Of a stretch of 39,957 nucleotides of DNA, positions 23,322-33,184 are shown piece after piece; the first letter of the stretch is position 1; every line of letters begins with the position of its first letter. The translations under genes and the position numbers were made by a program. The notes below the pieces were generated by a model that saw nothing but the letters and a program-made list of their open reading frames with translations, searched no databases and was not told the origin of the DNA. Source of the stretch: Streptomyces atriruber. Lineage in GTDB: Bacteria; Actinomycetota; Actinomycetes; Streptomycetales; Streptomycetaceae. The DNA is taken from NCBI RefSeq assembly GCF_001418325.1, contig NZ_LIPN01000188.1:1-39957 (forward strand). Reading direction: 5' to 3'.

Positions 23322-24122
23322 ATGCGACGCCTGTTCCCTGTGACCGACCAGACAGCCGACCGGACACACGATCGGACGCCCCATCGCACGGGTGAGACGG
23401 CCGACCGGGAGTGGAGCCTCGACGAGCTGGCCGACGCCTACGCCTATCCGGCGGGGGAGACGGCCTGGCTGCGCGCCAACATGGTGTCCACGCTCGACGG
23501 CGCGGCCCACCATGAAGGCCGCTCCCAGCCGATCTCCGGCGACACGGACATGCGCATCTTCGGCACCCTGCGCGCCCTCGCGGACGCCGTGGTCGTGGGC
23601 GCCGAGACCGTCCGGAAGGAGGGCTACCGCCCGGCGAAAGCACGTGCGGCCTTCGCCCGGCGCAGAGCCGCCGCGGGGCAGACGGAGGCGCCCGCCATCG
23701 TGGTCGTCAGTGCCGGTCTCGACCTGGACTTCTCGGTTCCGCTCTTCACCTCGCCGATGACGCCGACGCTCCTGGTGACCGGTGCCTCCGCACCGGCCGA
23801 CCGGATCGCCGCGGCCGAGAAGGCGGGCGCCGTCGTGGTGACCGCGGGCGACGGCGCGACCGTCGAGCCGGAGCGGGTGGCCCCCGCCCTGGCCGAGCGT
23901 GGGCTGACCCGGCTGCTCACGGAGGGTGGACCCCGTCTCCTGGGCCAGTTCGTGGCCGCCGGGGCGCTGGACGAGCTCTGCCTGACGGTGTCGCCGATGC
24001 TCACCGCGGGGGACGCGCAGCGGATCGCGGGCGGATCCGCTCTGGCGGTGCCGGATCGATTCGTACTGACGTCCGTACTGGAGGAGGCCGGGTTCCTCTT
24101 CACCCGCTACCGTCGTAGCTGA
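23322..24122 (+). CDS. RibD C-terminal-type pyrimidine reductase
   Basis: Encodes 266 residues, about the length of a stand-alone RibD reductase domain. The dihydrofolate-reductase-like fold shows LRANMVSTLDGAAHHEGRSQ (substrate loop), SGDTDMRIFGTLRALADAVVVGAETVRKEGYR, LLVTGASAPADR, and LLTEGGPRLLGQFVAAG near 205. The TEGG/PRLL motif binds NADPH. It likely reduces the ribosylamino-pyrimidine intermediate or a related compound; no RibD deaminase domain is present and no other riboflavin genes are in the window. The ATG has no ribosome-binding site, and an AAGACT box about 12 bases upstream suggests a leaderless mRNA. Confidence 0.85.
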   Translation: MRRLFPVTDQTADRTHDRTPHRTGETADREWSLDELADAYAYPAGETAWLRANMVSTLDGAAHHEGRSQPISGDTDMRIFGTLRALADAVVVGAETVRKEGYRPAKARAAFARRRAAAGQTEAPAIVVVSAGLDLDFSVPLFTSPMTPTLLVTGASAPADRIAAAEKAGAVVVTAGDGATVEPERVAPALAERGLTRLLTEGGPRLLGQFVAAGALDELCLTVSPMLTAGDAQRIAGGSALAVPDRFVLTSVLEEAGFLFTRYRRS

Positions 24123-24180
24123 CAATCGGCGGAATCAGTCGTTCCGTTTGGCTTCGGCTGGGCACACTAGATCTCGCAGA

Positions 24181-24198
24181 CCCCGTGCGGCCACGGGG
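24181..24198 (+). terminator. 7-bp GC stem-loop between reductase and next gene
   Basis: CCCCGTG pairs perfectly with CACGGGG around a CGGC loop, 58 bp after the reductase stop and 39 bp before the ATG at 24237. It may terminate the reductase transcript or lie in the leader of the next gene; no T-tract follows. Confidence 0.45.
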
Positions 24199-24236
24199 CA
24201 GGATGGTTTCCGCAAGGGCCTCAGGAGGGCCCACGG

Positions 24237-24737
24237 ATGAGAAGGGCGCCTGGCGTGTTCACAAGCGTATTGATGATCGAGAAGGCCCTGACGTCCGCCG
24301 ACGTGGAGTTCGTCACCACCTTGCACGGCGACGAGCCCATCACCTTCCACGTGCTGCTCCAGCCGCGGGGCGACCAGGCGGACCGCCTGCTGCGGGCCAT
24401 CGACGACGTCGCCCTCGGCGAGCTCGACGAGGCGGCGCGCGAGGGCGAGACCCCGGAGGGGCAGGAGGCGACGGGCTTCGGGGAGCGGGCGCTGCAGGTC
24501 TCGCTGACGGCGCTGCGGGCGGCGGGCTGCGCGGCACAGGGGCGGCTCATCGAGGACCATCCGCTGGACGCCCTCAAGGCGCTGGTCGCCGAGGCCGGAG
24601 CCGACGAGGTGATCGTCCTGACCGACCCGCACTACGTGGAGGAGTTCTTCCACCGCGACTGGGCCTCACGGGCCCGCCACAAGGTGGGCGTGCCGGTGCT
24701 CAAGCTCTTCTCGCACAGCGCGGCCGACGAGGCGTAG
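24237..24737 (+). CDS. small alpha/beta protein of unknown function
   Basis: Encodes 166 residues. AGGAGG lies 8 bases before the ATG at 24237, which decides the start. The protein is soluble; alternating strands and helices (VEFVTTLHGD, ITFHVLLQPRGDQADRLLRAIDDVALG, ADEVIVLTDPHYVEEFFHRDW, VGVPVLKLFSH) suggest a flavodoxin- or universal-stress-like fold, but the ATP-binding GxxG of stress proteins is not visible. Close relatives are sometimes labelled indole-3-glycerol phosphate synthase; I see no such active-site motifs. It is on the same strand as murC, 128 bp upstream. Confidence 0.75.
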   Translation: MRRAPGVFTSVLMIEKALTSADVEFVTTLHGDEPITFHVLLQPRGDQADRLLRAIDDVALGELDEAAREGETPEGQEATGFGERALQVSLTALRAAGCAAQGRLIEDHPLDALKALVAEAGADEVIVLTDPHYVEEFFHRDWASRARHKVGVPVLKLFSHSAADEA

Positions 24738-24865
24738 CCACGCCCTCCGCGGGGCCCGGCGGCCGCGCCCCGCGGAGGCAATAGGCTGGGGCATGCCCGG
24801 ACGCGCACGGGGTGACACCACACCGTGCCCGTCGCACTCGTCGCACCACCAGGGGAGACACACGC

Positions 24866-26269
24866 ATGGCACCCGGCCTGCCCCAGTCCATGGCCGACAT
24901 GGACCGACCGCACTTCATCGGCATCGGCGGCGCCGGAATGTCGGGCATCGCGAAGATCCTGGCCCAGCGCGGCGCCAAGGTCGCGGGCAGCGACGCGCGG
25001 GAGTCCGCCACCGCCGAGGCCCTGCGCGCGCTCGGCGCCACGGTTCACATCGGCCACGCCGCCGCGCACCTCGCGTCCGACGCGACCTGCGTCGTCGTCT
25101 CCTCCGCCATCCGTGAGGACAACCCCGAGCTGGCCCGCGCCGCCGAGCTCGGCATCCCCGTCGTGCACCGCTCGGACGCCCTGGCCTCCCTCATGAACGG
25201 CCTGCGCCCCATCGCGGTCGCGGGCACGCACGGCAAGACCACGACGACCTCGATGCTCGCCGTCACCCTCGCCACCCTCGGCCTCGCCCCGTCGTACGCG
25301 ATCGGCGGCGACCTGGACGTGCCGGGCTCGAACGCGCTGCACGGCGAGGGCGACATCTTCGTCGCCGAGGCCGACGAGAGCGACCGCAGCTTCCACAAGT
25401 ACGCGCCCGAGGTCGCCATCGTCCTCAACGTGGAGCTCGACCACCACGCCAACTACGCGTCGATGGACGAGATCTACGAATCCTTCGAGATCTTCGCGGG
25501 CAAGGTCGTCCCCGGCGGCACCCTGGTCATCTCGGCGGACCAGCCGGGCGCGGTCGAGCTCACCCGGCGCGTCCGGGACCTCGGACAGCTCAAGGTCGTC
25601 ACCTACGGCGAGTCCGAGGACGCGGACCTGCGCATCCACAAGATCACCGCCCGCGGTCTGACCAGCGAGGTCACCGTCCTCCTGGACGGCAAGCTGCTGA
25701 CCTTCACGGTCTCGGTGCCCGGCCGCCACTACGCGAACAACGCGGTCGCGGCCCTCGCGGCGGGCATCGCGCTCGGCATCCCGTCCCGGAACCTGGCCGG
25801 CGCCCTGAAGTCGTACACCGGCGTCAAGCGCCGCCTCCAGCTCAAGGGCGAGGCCGCGGGCGTCCAGGTCATCGACTCCTACGCGCACCACCCCACCGAG
25901 ATGACGGCCGACCTGGAGGCGATGCGCTCCGCCGCGGGCGACGCCCGCATCCTCGTCCTCTTCCAGCCCCACCTCTTCTCGCGCACCCAGGAACTGGGCA
26001 CCGAGATGGGCCAGGCCCTCGCCCTCGCCGACTCCTCCGTGGTCCTCGACATCTATCCGGCCCGCGAGGACCCGATCCCCGGCATCACCAGCGCCCTGAT
26101 CATCGACGCCGCCCGTGAGGCGGGCGCGGAGGTCGCCGCCGCGTCCGACAAGGCGGAGGCCGTGCGGACGCTCGCGGGAATGGCGAAGCCCGGCGATCTC
26201 GTTCTCACCATGGGAGCGGGCGACGTCACGGACCTCGGCCCGCAGATCCTGGCCGAGCTGTCGAAGTAA
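24866..26269 (+). CDS. murC: UDP-N-acetylmuramate--L-alanine ligase
   Basis: Encodes 467 residues, the usual MurC length. It adds L-alanine to UDP-MurNAc with ATP in the cytoplasm, starting the peptidoglycan stem peptide. Domain 1 opens with the Rossmann loop FIGIGGAGMSGIAKILAQRG, the ATP loop AGTHGKTTTTSMLAV lies near residue 118, ADESDRSFHKYAPEVAIVLN and VELDHHANY follow in the central domain, then PGRHYANNAVAALA and DSYAHHPTEMTADLEAMR in the C-terminal domain. The ATG at 24866 follows AGGGGAG by 8 bases. The msrB start is 31 bp downstream and probably cotranscribed. The last 12 bases of its coding end are duplicated just after its stop. Confidence 0.96.
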   Translation: MAPGLPQSMADMDRPHFIGIGGAGMSGIAKILAQRGAKVAGSDARESATAEALRALGATVHIGHAAAHLASDATCVVVSSAIREDNPELARAAELGIPVVHRSDALASLMNGLRPIAVAGTHGKTTTTSMLAVTLATLGLAPSYAIGGDLDVPGSNALHGEGDIFVAEADESDRSFHKYAPEVAIVLNVELDHHANYASMDEIYESFEIFAGKVVPGGTLVISADQPGAVELTRRVRDLGQLKVVTYGESEDADLRIHKITARGLTSEVTVLLDGKLLTFTVSVPGRHYANNAVAALAAGIALGIPSRNLAGALKSYTGVKRRLQLKGEAAGVQVIDSYAHHPTEMTADLEAMRSAAGDARILVLFQPHLFSRTQELGTEMGQALALADSSVVLDIYPAREDPIPGITSALIIDAAREAGAEVAAASDKAEAVRTLAGMAKPGDLVLTMGAGDVTDLGPQILAELSK

Positions 26270-26288
26270 GCCGAAGTGTCGAAGTAAG
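26259..26288. repeat. duplicated murC stop-codon context
   Basis: TGTCGAAGTAAG occurs at 26259-26270, where it includes the murC stop TAA, and is repeated exactly at 26277-26288. The 18-bp offset keeps the murC reading frame, so a second TAA follows as a backup stop. The repeat carries the AAGGGGAG ribosome-binding region of msrB in its second copy. Confidence 0.8.
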
Positions 26289-26300
26289 GGGAGTCCACCC

Positions 26301-26708
26301 ATGTCGTACGACGTCGAGAAGCCGGACGAGCAGTGGCGAGCGGAGCTGACCCCCTCGGAGTACGCGGTGCTGCGCCAGGCCGGTACGGAACCGGCCTTCG
26401 TCGGTGAGTACACGGACACCAAGACCGAGGGCGTCTACTCCTGCCGCGCCTGCGGCGCGGACCTGTTCACCTCGACGGAGAAGTTCGAGTCCCACTGCGG
26501 CTGGCCGAGCTTCTTCGACCCGAAGGACACGGACGCGGTCGAGCTGGTCCAGGACACCTCGCACGGCATGGTCCGCACCGAGGTCCGCTGCGCCCGCTGC
26601 GGCTCCCACCTGGGCCACGTCTTCGAGGGCGAGGGCTACCCCACGCCGACGGACCAGCGGTACTGCATCAACAGCATCTCGCTGCGGCTCGCGCCGAGCG
26701 AGGGCTGA
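26301..26708 (+). CDS. msrB: peptide-methionine (R)-S-oxide reductase
   Basis: Encodes 135 residues. MsrB reduces the R-form of methionine sulfoxide in proteins with thioredoxin. Zinc-binding pairs are CRACG near residue 49 and CARCG near 98. The substrate pocket motif is SHCGWPSFF near 65, GSHLGHVFEGEGYPTPTDQRYC near 100 holds the His-Val-Phe and Arg-Tyr-Cys active site with the catalytic Cys, and NSISL follows. AAGGGGAG precedes the ATG at 26301. A strong hairpin lies directly downstream. Confidence 0.96.
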   Translation: MSYDVEKPDEQWRAELTPSEYAVLRQAGTEPAFVGEYTDTKTEGVYSCRACGADLFTSTEKFESHCGWPSFFDPKDTDAVELVQDTSHGMVRTEVRCARCGSHLGHVFEGEGYPTPTDQRYCINSISLRLAPSEG

Positions 26709-26718
26709 GCGACCGGAA

Positions 26719-26755
26719 CGGCCCCGGCACCGGCGACCAGCCGGTGCCGGGGCCG
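26719..26755. terminator. strong bidirectional hairpin terminator
   Basis: A perfect 16-bp inverted repeat (26719-26734 and 26740-26755, arm CGGCCCCGGCACCGGC) with a 5-base GACCA loop lies between the convergent msrB and aminopeptidase genes. It starts 11 bases after the msrB stop and 8 bases beyond the aminopeptidase stop, so it can end both transcripts. Typical for Streptomyces, there is no long T-run. Confidence 0.85.
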
Positions 26756-26762
26756 GTGTGGT

Positions 26763-28220
<1,458 letters not shown>

Positions 28221-28237
28221 TCACATGACGGTCAGCC

Positions 28238-28256
28238 ACGTCCGCATAGCGGACGT
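28238..28256. promoter_or_regulatory. 19-bp perfect palindrome between rbs operon and aminopeptidase gene
   Basis: ACGTCCGC, spacer ATA, then GCGGACGT is a perfect 8-bp inverted repeat with a 3-base spacer. It starts 31 bp beyond the rbsD stop (minus strand). A regulator binding site or a short terminator stem are both possible. Confidence 0.45.
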
Positions 28257-28287
28257 CTGTCCGGAGGGTCGTCGCCGTCGGCAGCCG

Positions 28288-28677
28288 TCAGAAGAAGACG
28301 CCGCACCTCAACAGCACATTGGCGTACGGCCGCGCCTCACCGGTCCTGACCACCAGACGGGCGCCCGCCGAGAGGCCCTTGAGCTCCTCGTGCGGGACGA
28401 GGGCGAGGGACGGGAGGCTCTCGCGCAGCAGCCGGGCCGTCGACGGGTTCGCCTCCCGCACCTCCAGGGCCGCCGTCCCGCCCTCCACCACCAGCTCGTC
28501 GAGCAGGCCGTCGAGGACCTCCGCGAACGACGGGACCCCGGCGCGGAACGCCAGGTCCACCACGCGCGGGCCCGCCGGGATCGGCATGCCCGCGTCGCAG
28601 ACGAGCACGGTGTCGCCGTGGCCCAACTCGGCCAGCGCGCCCGCGAGACGGCGGTTCAGGATGCCCGACTTCTTCAT
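28288..28677 (-). CDS. rbsD: D-ribose pyranase
   Basis: Encodes 129 residues, the normal RbsD length. It catalyses pyranose-to-furanose conversion of ribose so that ribokinase can act. Landmarks are MKKSGILNRRLAGALAELGHGD (catalytic His), VLVCDAGMPIPAGPRVVDLAF, HEELKGL and the C-terminal TGEARPYANVLLRCGVFF. The ATG at 28677 overlaps the ribokinase stop (ATGA). It is the last gene of the rbs operon. Confidence 0.94.
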   Translation of the reverse strand: MKKSGILNRRLAGALAELGHGDTVLVCDAGMPIPAGPRVVDLAFRAGVPSFAEVLDGLLDELVVEGGTAALEVREANPSTARLLRESLPSLALVPHEELKGLSAGARLVVRTGEARPYANVLLRCGVFF

Positions 28678-29603
28678 CGGGACGGGACCTCGGGAACGGT
28701 GTCGGCGAGCTCCGCCGCGGTCGGGTAGGAGTCCTGCGCGCCCTTGCGGGTGACCGCCGCCGCGCCCACCCGCACCGCGTACGCGGCCGCCGTCGGCAGG
28801 TCCTCGCCGAGGCCGAGCCGCCAGCCCAGCGCCGCGGTGAAGGCGTCGCCCGCACCCGTCGTGTCCACCGCGTCGACCTTCGGGCTCGGGACCCGTGCGG
28901 CGGTCTCGGCGGAACCCTCCGCGGTGAGCGCGCCCTCGGCGCCCAGCGTGATCACCACCGAGCGGGGGCCCAGCGCGAGGAGCCCGCGCGCCCAGTCCTC
29001 GGGGGCCTCACCCGCGTCGTCGCCGAGGATGACGCGGGCCTCGTGTTCGTTCACCACCAGCGGGTCGCAGGCCGCGAGGACCTCGGCGGGCAGCGGGGCG
29101 GGCGGCGACGGGTTGAGGACGAAGCGGGCGCCGGGGCGCAGGGTGCGGACCACCTCGGCGACCGTGTCCAGGGGGATCTCCAGCTGGCTGGAGACCACCC
29201 GCGCCGCCGACAGCAGGCTGCCCGCCGCGCGGATGTCCTCGGGCGTGAGGCGCGCGTTGGCGCCGGGGGAGACCACGATGCTGTTGTCGCCCGACGGATC
29301 GACCGTGATCAGCGCGACGCCGGTGGGCGCGCCGCCCACCATGACGCCGACGGTGTCCACGCCGGCCGCCCGCTGCGCGTCCAGGAGGAGCACGCCGTGC
29401 GCGTCGTCGCCGACCCGGGCGAGCAGCGCGGTGCGGGCGCCGAGCCGGGCCGCGGCGACCGCCTGGTTGCCGCCCTTGCCGCCGGGGTGCACGGCCAGGT
29501 CGGAGCCGAGGACCGTCTCGCCGGGCGCGGGGCGGCGCTCCACGCCGACCACCAGATCGGCGTTGGCGGAGCCCACGACCAGCAGCTCGTAGTCGTCGTT
29601 CAT
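28674..29603 (-). CDS. rbsK: ribokinase
   Basis: Encodes 309 residues of the PfkB/ribokinase family. The N-terminal signature is VVGSANADLVV with GGKGGNQAVAAARLGA near residue 43; the C-terminal ATP/active-site signature is DTTGAGDAFTAALGWRL near 245, with the catalytic Asp. It phosphorylates ribose at O5. A palindrome-rich 94-bp gap separates it from the upstream permease/binding-protein gene, while it is tightly coupled to rbsD downstream. Confidence 0.95.
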   Translation of the reverse strand: MNDDYELLVVGSANADLVVGVERRPAPGETVLGSDLAVHPGGKGGNQAVAAARLGARTALLARVGDDAHGVLLLDAQRAAGVDTVGVMVGGAPTGVALITVDPSGDNSIVVSPGANARLTPEDIRAAGSLLSAARVVSSQLEIPLDTVAEVVRTLRPGARFVLNPSPPAPLPAEVLAACDPLVVNEHEARVILGDDAGEAPEDWARGLLALGPRSVVITLGAEGALTAEGSAETAARVPSPKVDAVDTTGAGDAFTAALGWRLGLGEDLPTAAAYAVRVGAAAVTRKGAQDSYPTAAELADTVPEVPSR

Positions 29604-29645
29604 GGGTGCTTGTTCCTGCTTTCGTGCGATGAGGTGCAGATGTGA

Positions 29646-29691
29646 CGGTACTCGGAACGGCGCCGTTCCGGGTGTCGGTACCCGGAACGGC
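29646..29691. repeat. palindrome and direct repeats inside the rbs operon
   Basis: CGGTAC(T/C)CGGAACGGC occurs at 29646-29661 and 29676-29691 with one mismatch. Overlapping the first copy, 29653-29670 is an 18-bp perfect palindrome (CGGAACGGC/GCCGTTCCG). These lie between the permease/binding-protein stop and the ribokinase start, so could attenuate or process the mRNA at this point. Confidence 0.6.
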
Positions 29692-29697
29692 CGCCGG

Positions 29698-31644
29698 TCA
29701 GGAGAAGTCCTTCACGTTCTTCGACGTGACGACCTTCACCGGCACCTTCACCATCCCCTGGACCTTCTTGCCCTGCGTGGCCCGCACCGCGTTGCGCACG
29801 GCGATCTTCCCGAGCTCCTTGGGCTGCTGCGCCACGGACGCGTACAGCGTGCCCGCCTCGACCGCCTCGAGACCGTCCGGGGTGCCGTCGAAGCCGACGA
29901 CCGGCACCGACGTGCCCGCCTTGTCGCCGAGCGCCTTGACCGCGCCGAGCGCCATCTCGTCGTTCTCGGCGAAGACGCCGGTCACGCCCTTGTTGGACTG
30001 CAGCAGGTTCGTCATGACGTCCAGGCCCTTGGTGCGGTCGAAGTCCGCGGGCTGCTTGGCGACGACGTCGATGCCGGGGTACGCCTTGATGCCCTCGGCG
30101 AAGCCCTGGCCGCGCTCGCGGCTCGCGGAGGTGCCGGGCGTGCCCTGGAGGACGACGACCTTGCCCTTGCCGCCCAGCTTCTCGGCGAGCGTCTTCGCCG
30201 CCAGCTTGCCGCCCGCGACGTTGTCGGAGGCGACGAGCGTCGCGGTCTTCGCCTTGTTCACCCCGCGGTCGGCCGCGACCACCGGGATGTCCTGCTTGTT
30301 GGCGCCCCGTACGGCCGGTCCCGCGGCGTCGGAGTCCACCGGGTTGACGATGATCGACTTCACGCCCTCGCCGGTGAAGTTCTGCAGCTGGTTGGTCTGC
30401 TGGGAGGCGTCGTTCTGCGCGTCGGTGACCGTCAGGTCGATGCCCGCCTCGTCGGCCTCGGCCTGCGCGCCCTCCTTCATCTGGACGAAGAAGGGGTTGT
30501 TGAGGGTGGACAGCGACATGCCGATCTTCGTGTTCGTGCCGGACGAGCCCGAGTTGAAGAAGGAGACCGCGCCGACCACGGCCGCCACGGCCACGGCGGC
30601 GACCGCGTACTTCACCGCTTGCGGCCCCTTGCCGCGCACACCCCCGGACGCGCCGGAGGAAGCCCCCGGAGTCGCCCCGGCCCGTCGCCGCAGCGTGTCC
30701 AGGAGCACCGCGAGCGCGATGACGACACCGATCACGACCTGCTGCCAGAAGGCGGAGACGGAGAGGAGGTTGAGGCCGTTGCGCAGCACCGCGAGGATCA
30801 GCGCGCCGATGAGCGTGCCGGACGCCTTGCCGACGCCGCCCGCGAGGCTCGCGCCGCCGATGACGACCGCGGCGATCGCGTCGAGCTCGTAGCCCTGCGC
30901 GGCCTGCGGCTGCGCGGAGACCAGCCGGGAGGCGAGGACGACGCCCGCGACGGCCGCGAAGAGACCGGAGAGCGCGTAGATGACGAGCTTCTGCCGCTTG
31001 ACGCGCAGACCGGACAGGCGGGCCGCCTCTTCGTTGCCGCCGATCGCGTACATGGAGCGGCCGATGAACGTACGCCCGAGGACGAGCGCCGTGACGAGCC
31101 CCATCGCGACCATCACGATCACCGGGACCGGCAGCCAGCCGCCGATGGTGTCACCCAGGTGCGAGACCGAGTCGGGGAACGCGATCGGGCTGCCCTGCGA
31201 GATCACCAGGGAGAGGCCGCGGGCCACCGACAGCATCGCGAGCGTCGCGATGAACGGCGGGAGTTTCCCGTACGAGACGAGCATGCCGTTGACGAACCCG
31301 CAGGCTATGCCGGTCGCGACGGCGAGAACGACCGCCAGCCACACCGGCAGCCCCTGCGAGGTCGCCGTCCAGGCGAGGACGGTGGCCGAGAGCGCGGCCA
31401 CCGAACCGACCGACAGATCGATGCCCGCCGACACGATCACGAAGGTGACGCCGAACGCGAGGATCGCGGTCACCGCGGCCTGGACGCCGACGTTGAGCAG
31501 GTTCTGCGTGGTGAGGAAGTCGCCGGAGAGCAGCGACATCGCCACGACCAGGACGATCAGGGCGCTCAGCGCGCCGTTGTCGAGCAGGACGCGGCGGAGC
31601 GAGGCCGTGCCACCCGCGTCGCGCTTCAGGGTTTCAGTGGCCAC
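29698..31644 (-). CDS. fused ribose ABC permease and substrate-binding protein (RbsC-RbsB)
   Basis: Encodes 648 residues. Residues 1 to ~330 are an RbsC-type permease with about eight or more membrane segments, including AFGVTFVIVSAGIDLSVGSV and the cytoplasmic coupling sequence GRSMYAIGGNEEAARLSGL. A linker and one hydrophobic segment (AVKYAVAAVAVAAVVGAVSF, near 343-361) lead into a type I periplasmic binding protein from about residue 375 (KIGMSLSTLNNPFFVQMKEG, VNPVDSDAAGPAV, VVAADRGVNKA, GVFAENDEMALGAV, GFDGTPDGLEAV). The final membrane helix replaces the lipoprotein anchor, keeping the binding domain outside and tethered. The GTG at 31644 overlaps the ATPase stop by 11 bp. Ribose is the likely substrate given rbsK and rbsD. 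Confidence 0.92.
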   Translation of the reverse strand: MATETLKRDAGGTASLRRVLLDNGALSALIVLVVAMSLLSGDFLTTQNLLNVGVQAAVTAILAFGVTFVIVSAGIDLSVGSVAALSATVLAWTATSQGLPVWLAVVLAVATGIACGFVNGMLVSYGKLPPFIATLAMLSVARGLSLVISQGSPIAFPDSVSHLGDTIGGWLPVPVIVMVAMGLVTALVLGRTFIGRSMYAIGGNEEAARLSGLRVKRQKLVIYALSGLFAAVAGVVLASRLVSAQPQAAQGYELDAIAAVVIGGASLAGGVGKASGTLIGALILAVLRNGLNLLSVSAFWQQVVIGVVIALAVLLDTLRRRAGATPGASSGASGGVRGKGPQAVKYAVAAVAVAAVVGAVSFFNSGSSGTNTKIGMSLSTLNNPFFVQMKEGAQAEADEAGIDLTVTDAQNDASQQTNQLQNFTGEGVKSIIVNPVDSDAAGPAVRGANKQDIPVVAADRGVNKAKTATLVASDNVAGGKLAAKTLAEKLGGKGKVVVLQGTPGTSASRERGQGFAEGIKAYPGIDVVAKQPADFDRTKGLDVMTNLLQSNKGVTGVFAENDEMALGAVKALGDKAGTSVPVVGFDGTPDGLEAVEAGTLYASVAQQPKELGKIAVRNAVRATQGKKVQGMVKVPVKVVTSKNVKDFS

Positions 31645-33184
31645 GGGAGCCCTCCGCCTCTTCGTTGTTCCGTACCGCTTCTTCGTTCCGTGCCGCCCCG
31701 GTGCTGACGGCGAGCGCCATCACGGCGTCCTGGGTGGCCTCTTCGGCCGTGAGCTCGCCGGCGATCCGGCCCTGCGCCATGACGAGGACCCGGTCGCTCA
31801 TGCCGAGCACCTCGGGCAGATCGCTGGAGATCATCAGGACCGCGTGCCCGGAGGCCGTCAGTTCGTTGATGAGCTGGTAGATCTCGACCTTCGCGCCCAC
31901 GTCGATGCCGCGCGTCGGCTCGTCGAGGATGAGGACCCGGATGTCGGCGAGCAGCCACTTGCCGATGACGACCTTCTGCTGGTTGCCGCCGGACAGGGTC
32001 CGGACGTGCTGGCCGAGCCCGGCCATCCGCACCCCCAGCTGCTCGGCGATCCGCGCGGCGGCCCGCTGCTGGCCCTTGAGGTCGACGAGCCCGGCGCGCG
32101 TCGCCGAACGCAGCGTCACCAGGCCGAGGTTCTCCCGCACGGAGGCGTCCAGGACGAGCCCCTGCCCCTTGCGGTCCTCCGGGACCAGGCCGATGCCCGC
32201 GCCCATCGCCGCGTTCACGTCGTGCCGGGGCAGCCGTTCGCCGTCCACGTCGACGGAACCGCCGTCGTAGGGATCGGCGCCGAAGACCGCGCGCGCCACC
32301 TCGGTGCGGCCCGCGCCGACCAGCCCCGCGAGGCCGACGACCTCGCCGGCCCGCACCTCGAAGCTGACGTCGTGGAAGACGCCGTCGCGGGTGAGACCGT
32401 CGACGCGGAGCAACGGCGGCCCGGTGTCCGGGCGTTCGCGCGGATACTGCTGCTCGATGCTGCGGCCCACCATCAGCCGTACGAGCTCGTCCTCGTCGGT
32501 CGACGCGGGCACCTGGTCGACGCTGCGGCCGTCGCGCAGGACGGTGACGCGGTCGCCGAGGGCGGCGATCTCTTCCAGGTGGTGGGTGATGAAGACGATG
32601 CCGACGCCGTCCTCGCGCAGGGTGCGCACGATCCCGAAGAGCTTGTCGACCTCCTCGGAGGTGAGGACGGCGGTGGGCTCGTCCATGATGAGCACGCGCG
32701 CGTCCAGGCTCAGCGCCTTGGCGATCTCGACCATCTGCAGCCGGGCGATGCCCAGTTCGCGCACCTTGGCACGCGGCGAGACCCGGACGCCGACCCGCTG
32801 GAGCAGCCGCTCCGCGTCGGCCTCCATCTTCTTCCGGTCGACCAGGCCGAAGCGGCGGGGCTGCCGCCCCAGGGAGATGTTCTCGGCGACGGTCAGATCG
32901 GGGACGAGGTTGAACTCCTGGTAGATCGTGGCGATGCCGAGCCGCTCGGCGTCCTGCGCGCCGTTGATGCGCACCTCACGGCCTTCGGCGAAGATCCGGC
33001 CGCTGTCGGGCCGGTAGGCGCCGGAGAGCATCTTGATGAGGGTGCTCTTGCCCGCGCCGTTCTCGCCGAGCAGGACGTGCACCTCACCGCGGCGCAGATC
33101 GAAGTCGACGGAGTCGAGCGCGACGACGCCGGGGAACGTCTTGCGTATCGACTCGATGCGCAGCAACTCGTCCTGGTTGCTCAC
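31634..33184 (-). CDS. rbsA: ribose ABC transporter ATP-binding protein
   Basis: Encodes 516 residues with the two tandem nucleotide-binding domains usual for sugar importers. Domain 1 has a complete Walker A GENGAGKSTLIKMLSG near residue 40 and Walker B VLIMDEPTAVL, with GIARLQMVEIAKALS as signature. Domain 2 has the degenerate Walker A GLVGAGRTEVARAVFG and signature LSGGNQQKVVIGKWLL followed by VLILDEPTRGIDVGAK. The GTG at 33184 overlaps the LacI stop (GTGA). It energises the fused RbsC-RbsB protein encoded directly downstream. Confidence 0.94.
   Translation of the reverse strand: MSNQDELLRIESIRKTFPGVVALDSVDFDLRRGEVHVLLGENGAGKSTLIKMLSGAYRPDSGRIFAEGREVRINGAQDAERLGIATIYQEFNLVPDLTVAENISLGRQPRRFGLVDRKKMEADAERLLQRVGVRVSPRAKVRELGIARLQMVEIAKALSLDARVLIMDEPTAVLTSEEVDKLFGIVRTLREDGVGIVFITHHLEEIAALGDRVTVLRDGRSVDQVPASTDEDELVRLMVGRSIEQQYPRERPDTGPPLLRVDGLTRDGVFHDVSFEVRAGEVVGLAGLVGAGRTEVARAVFGADPYDGGSVDVDGERLPRHDVNAAMGAGIGLVPEDRKGQGLVLDASVRENLGLVTLRSATRAGLVDLKGQQRAAARIAEQLGVRMAGLGQHVRTLSGGNQQKVVIGKWLLADIRVLILDEPTRGIDVGAKVEIYQLINELTASGHAVLMISSDLPEVLGMSDRVLVMAQGRIAGELTAEEATQDAVMALAVSTGAARNEEAVRNNEEAEGSRGH

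Noticed and set aside
24237..24737. Labelling this protein indole-3-glycerol-phosphate synthase, a name sometimes applied to relatives.
   Set aside because: It is too short for that TIM-barrel enzyme and none of its conserved motifs are visible.
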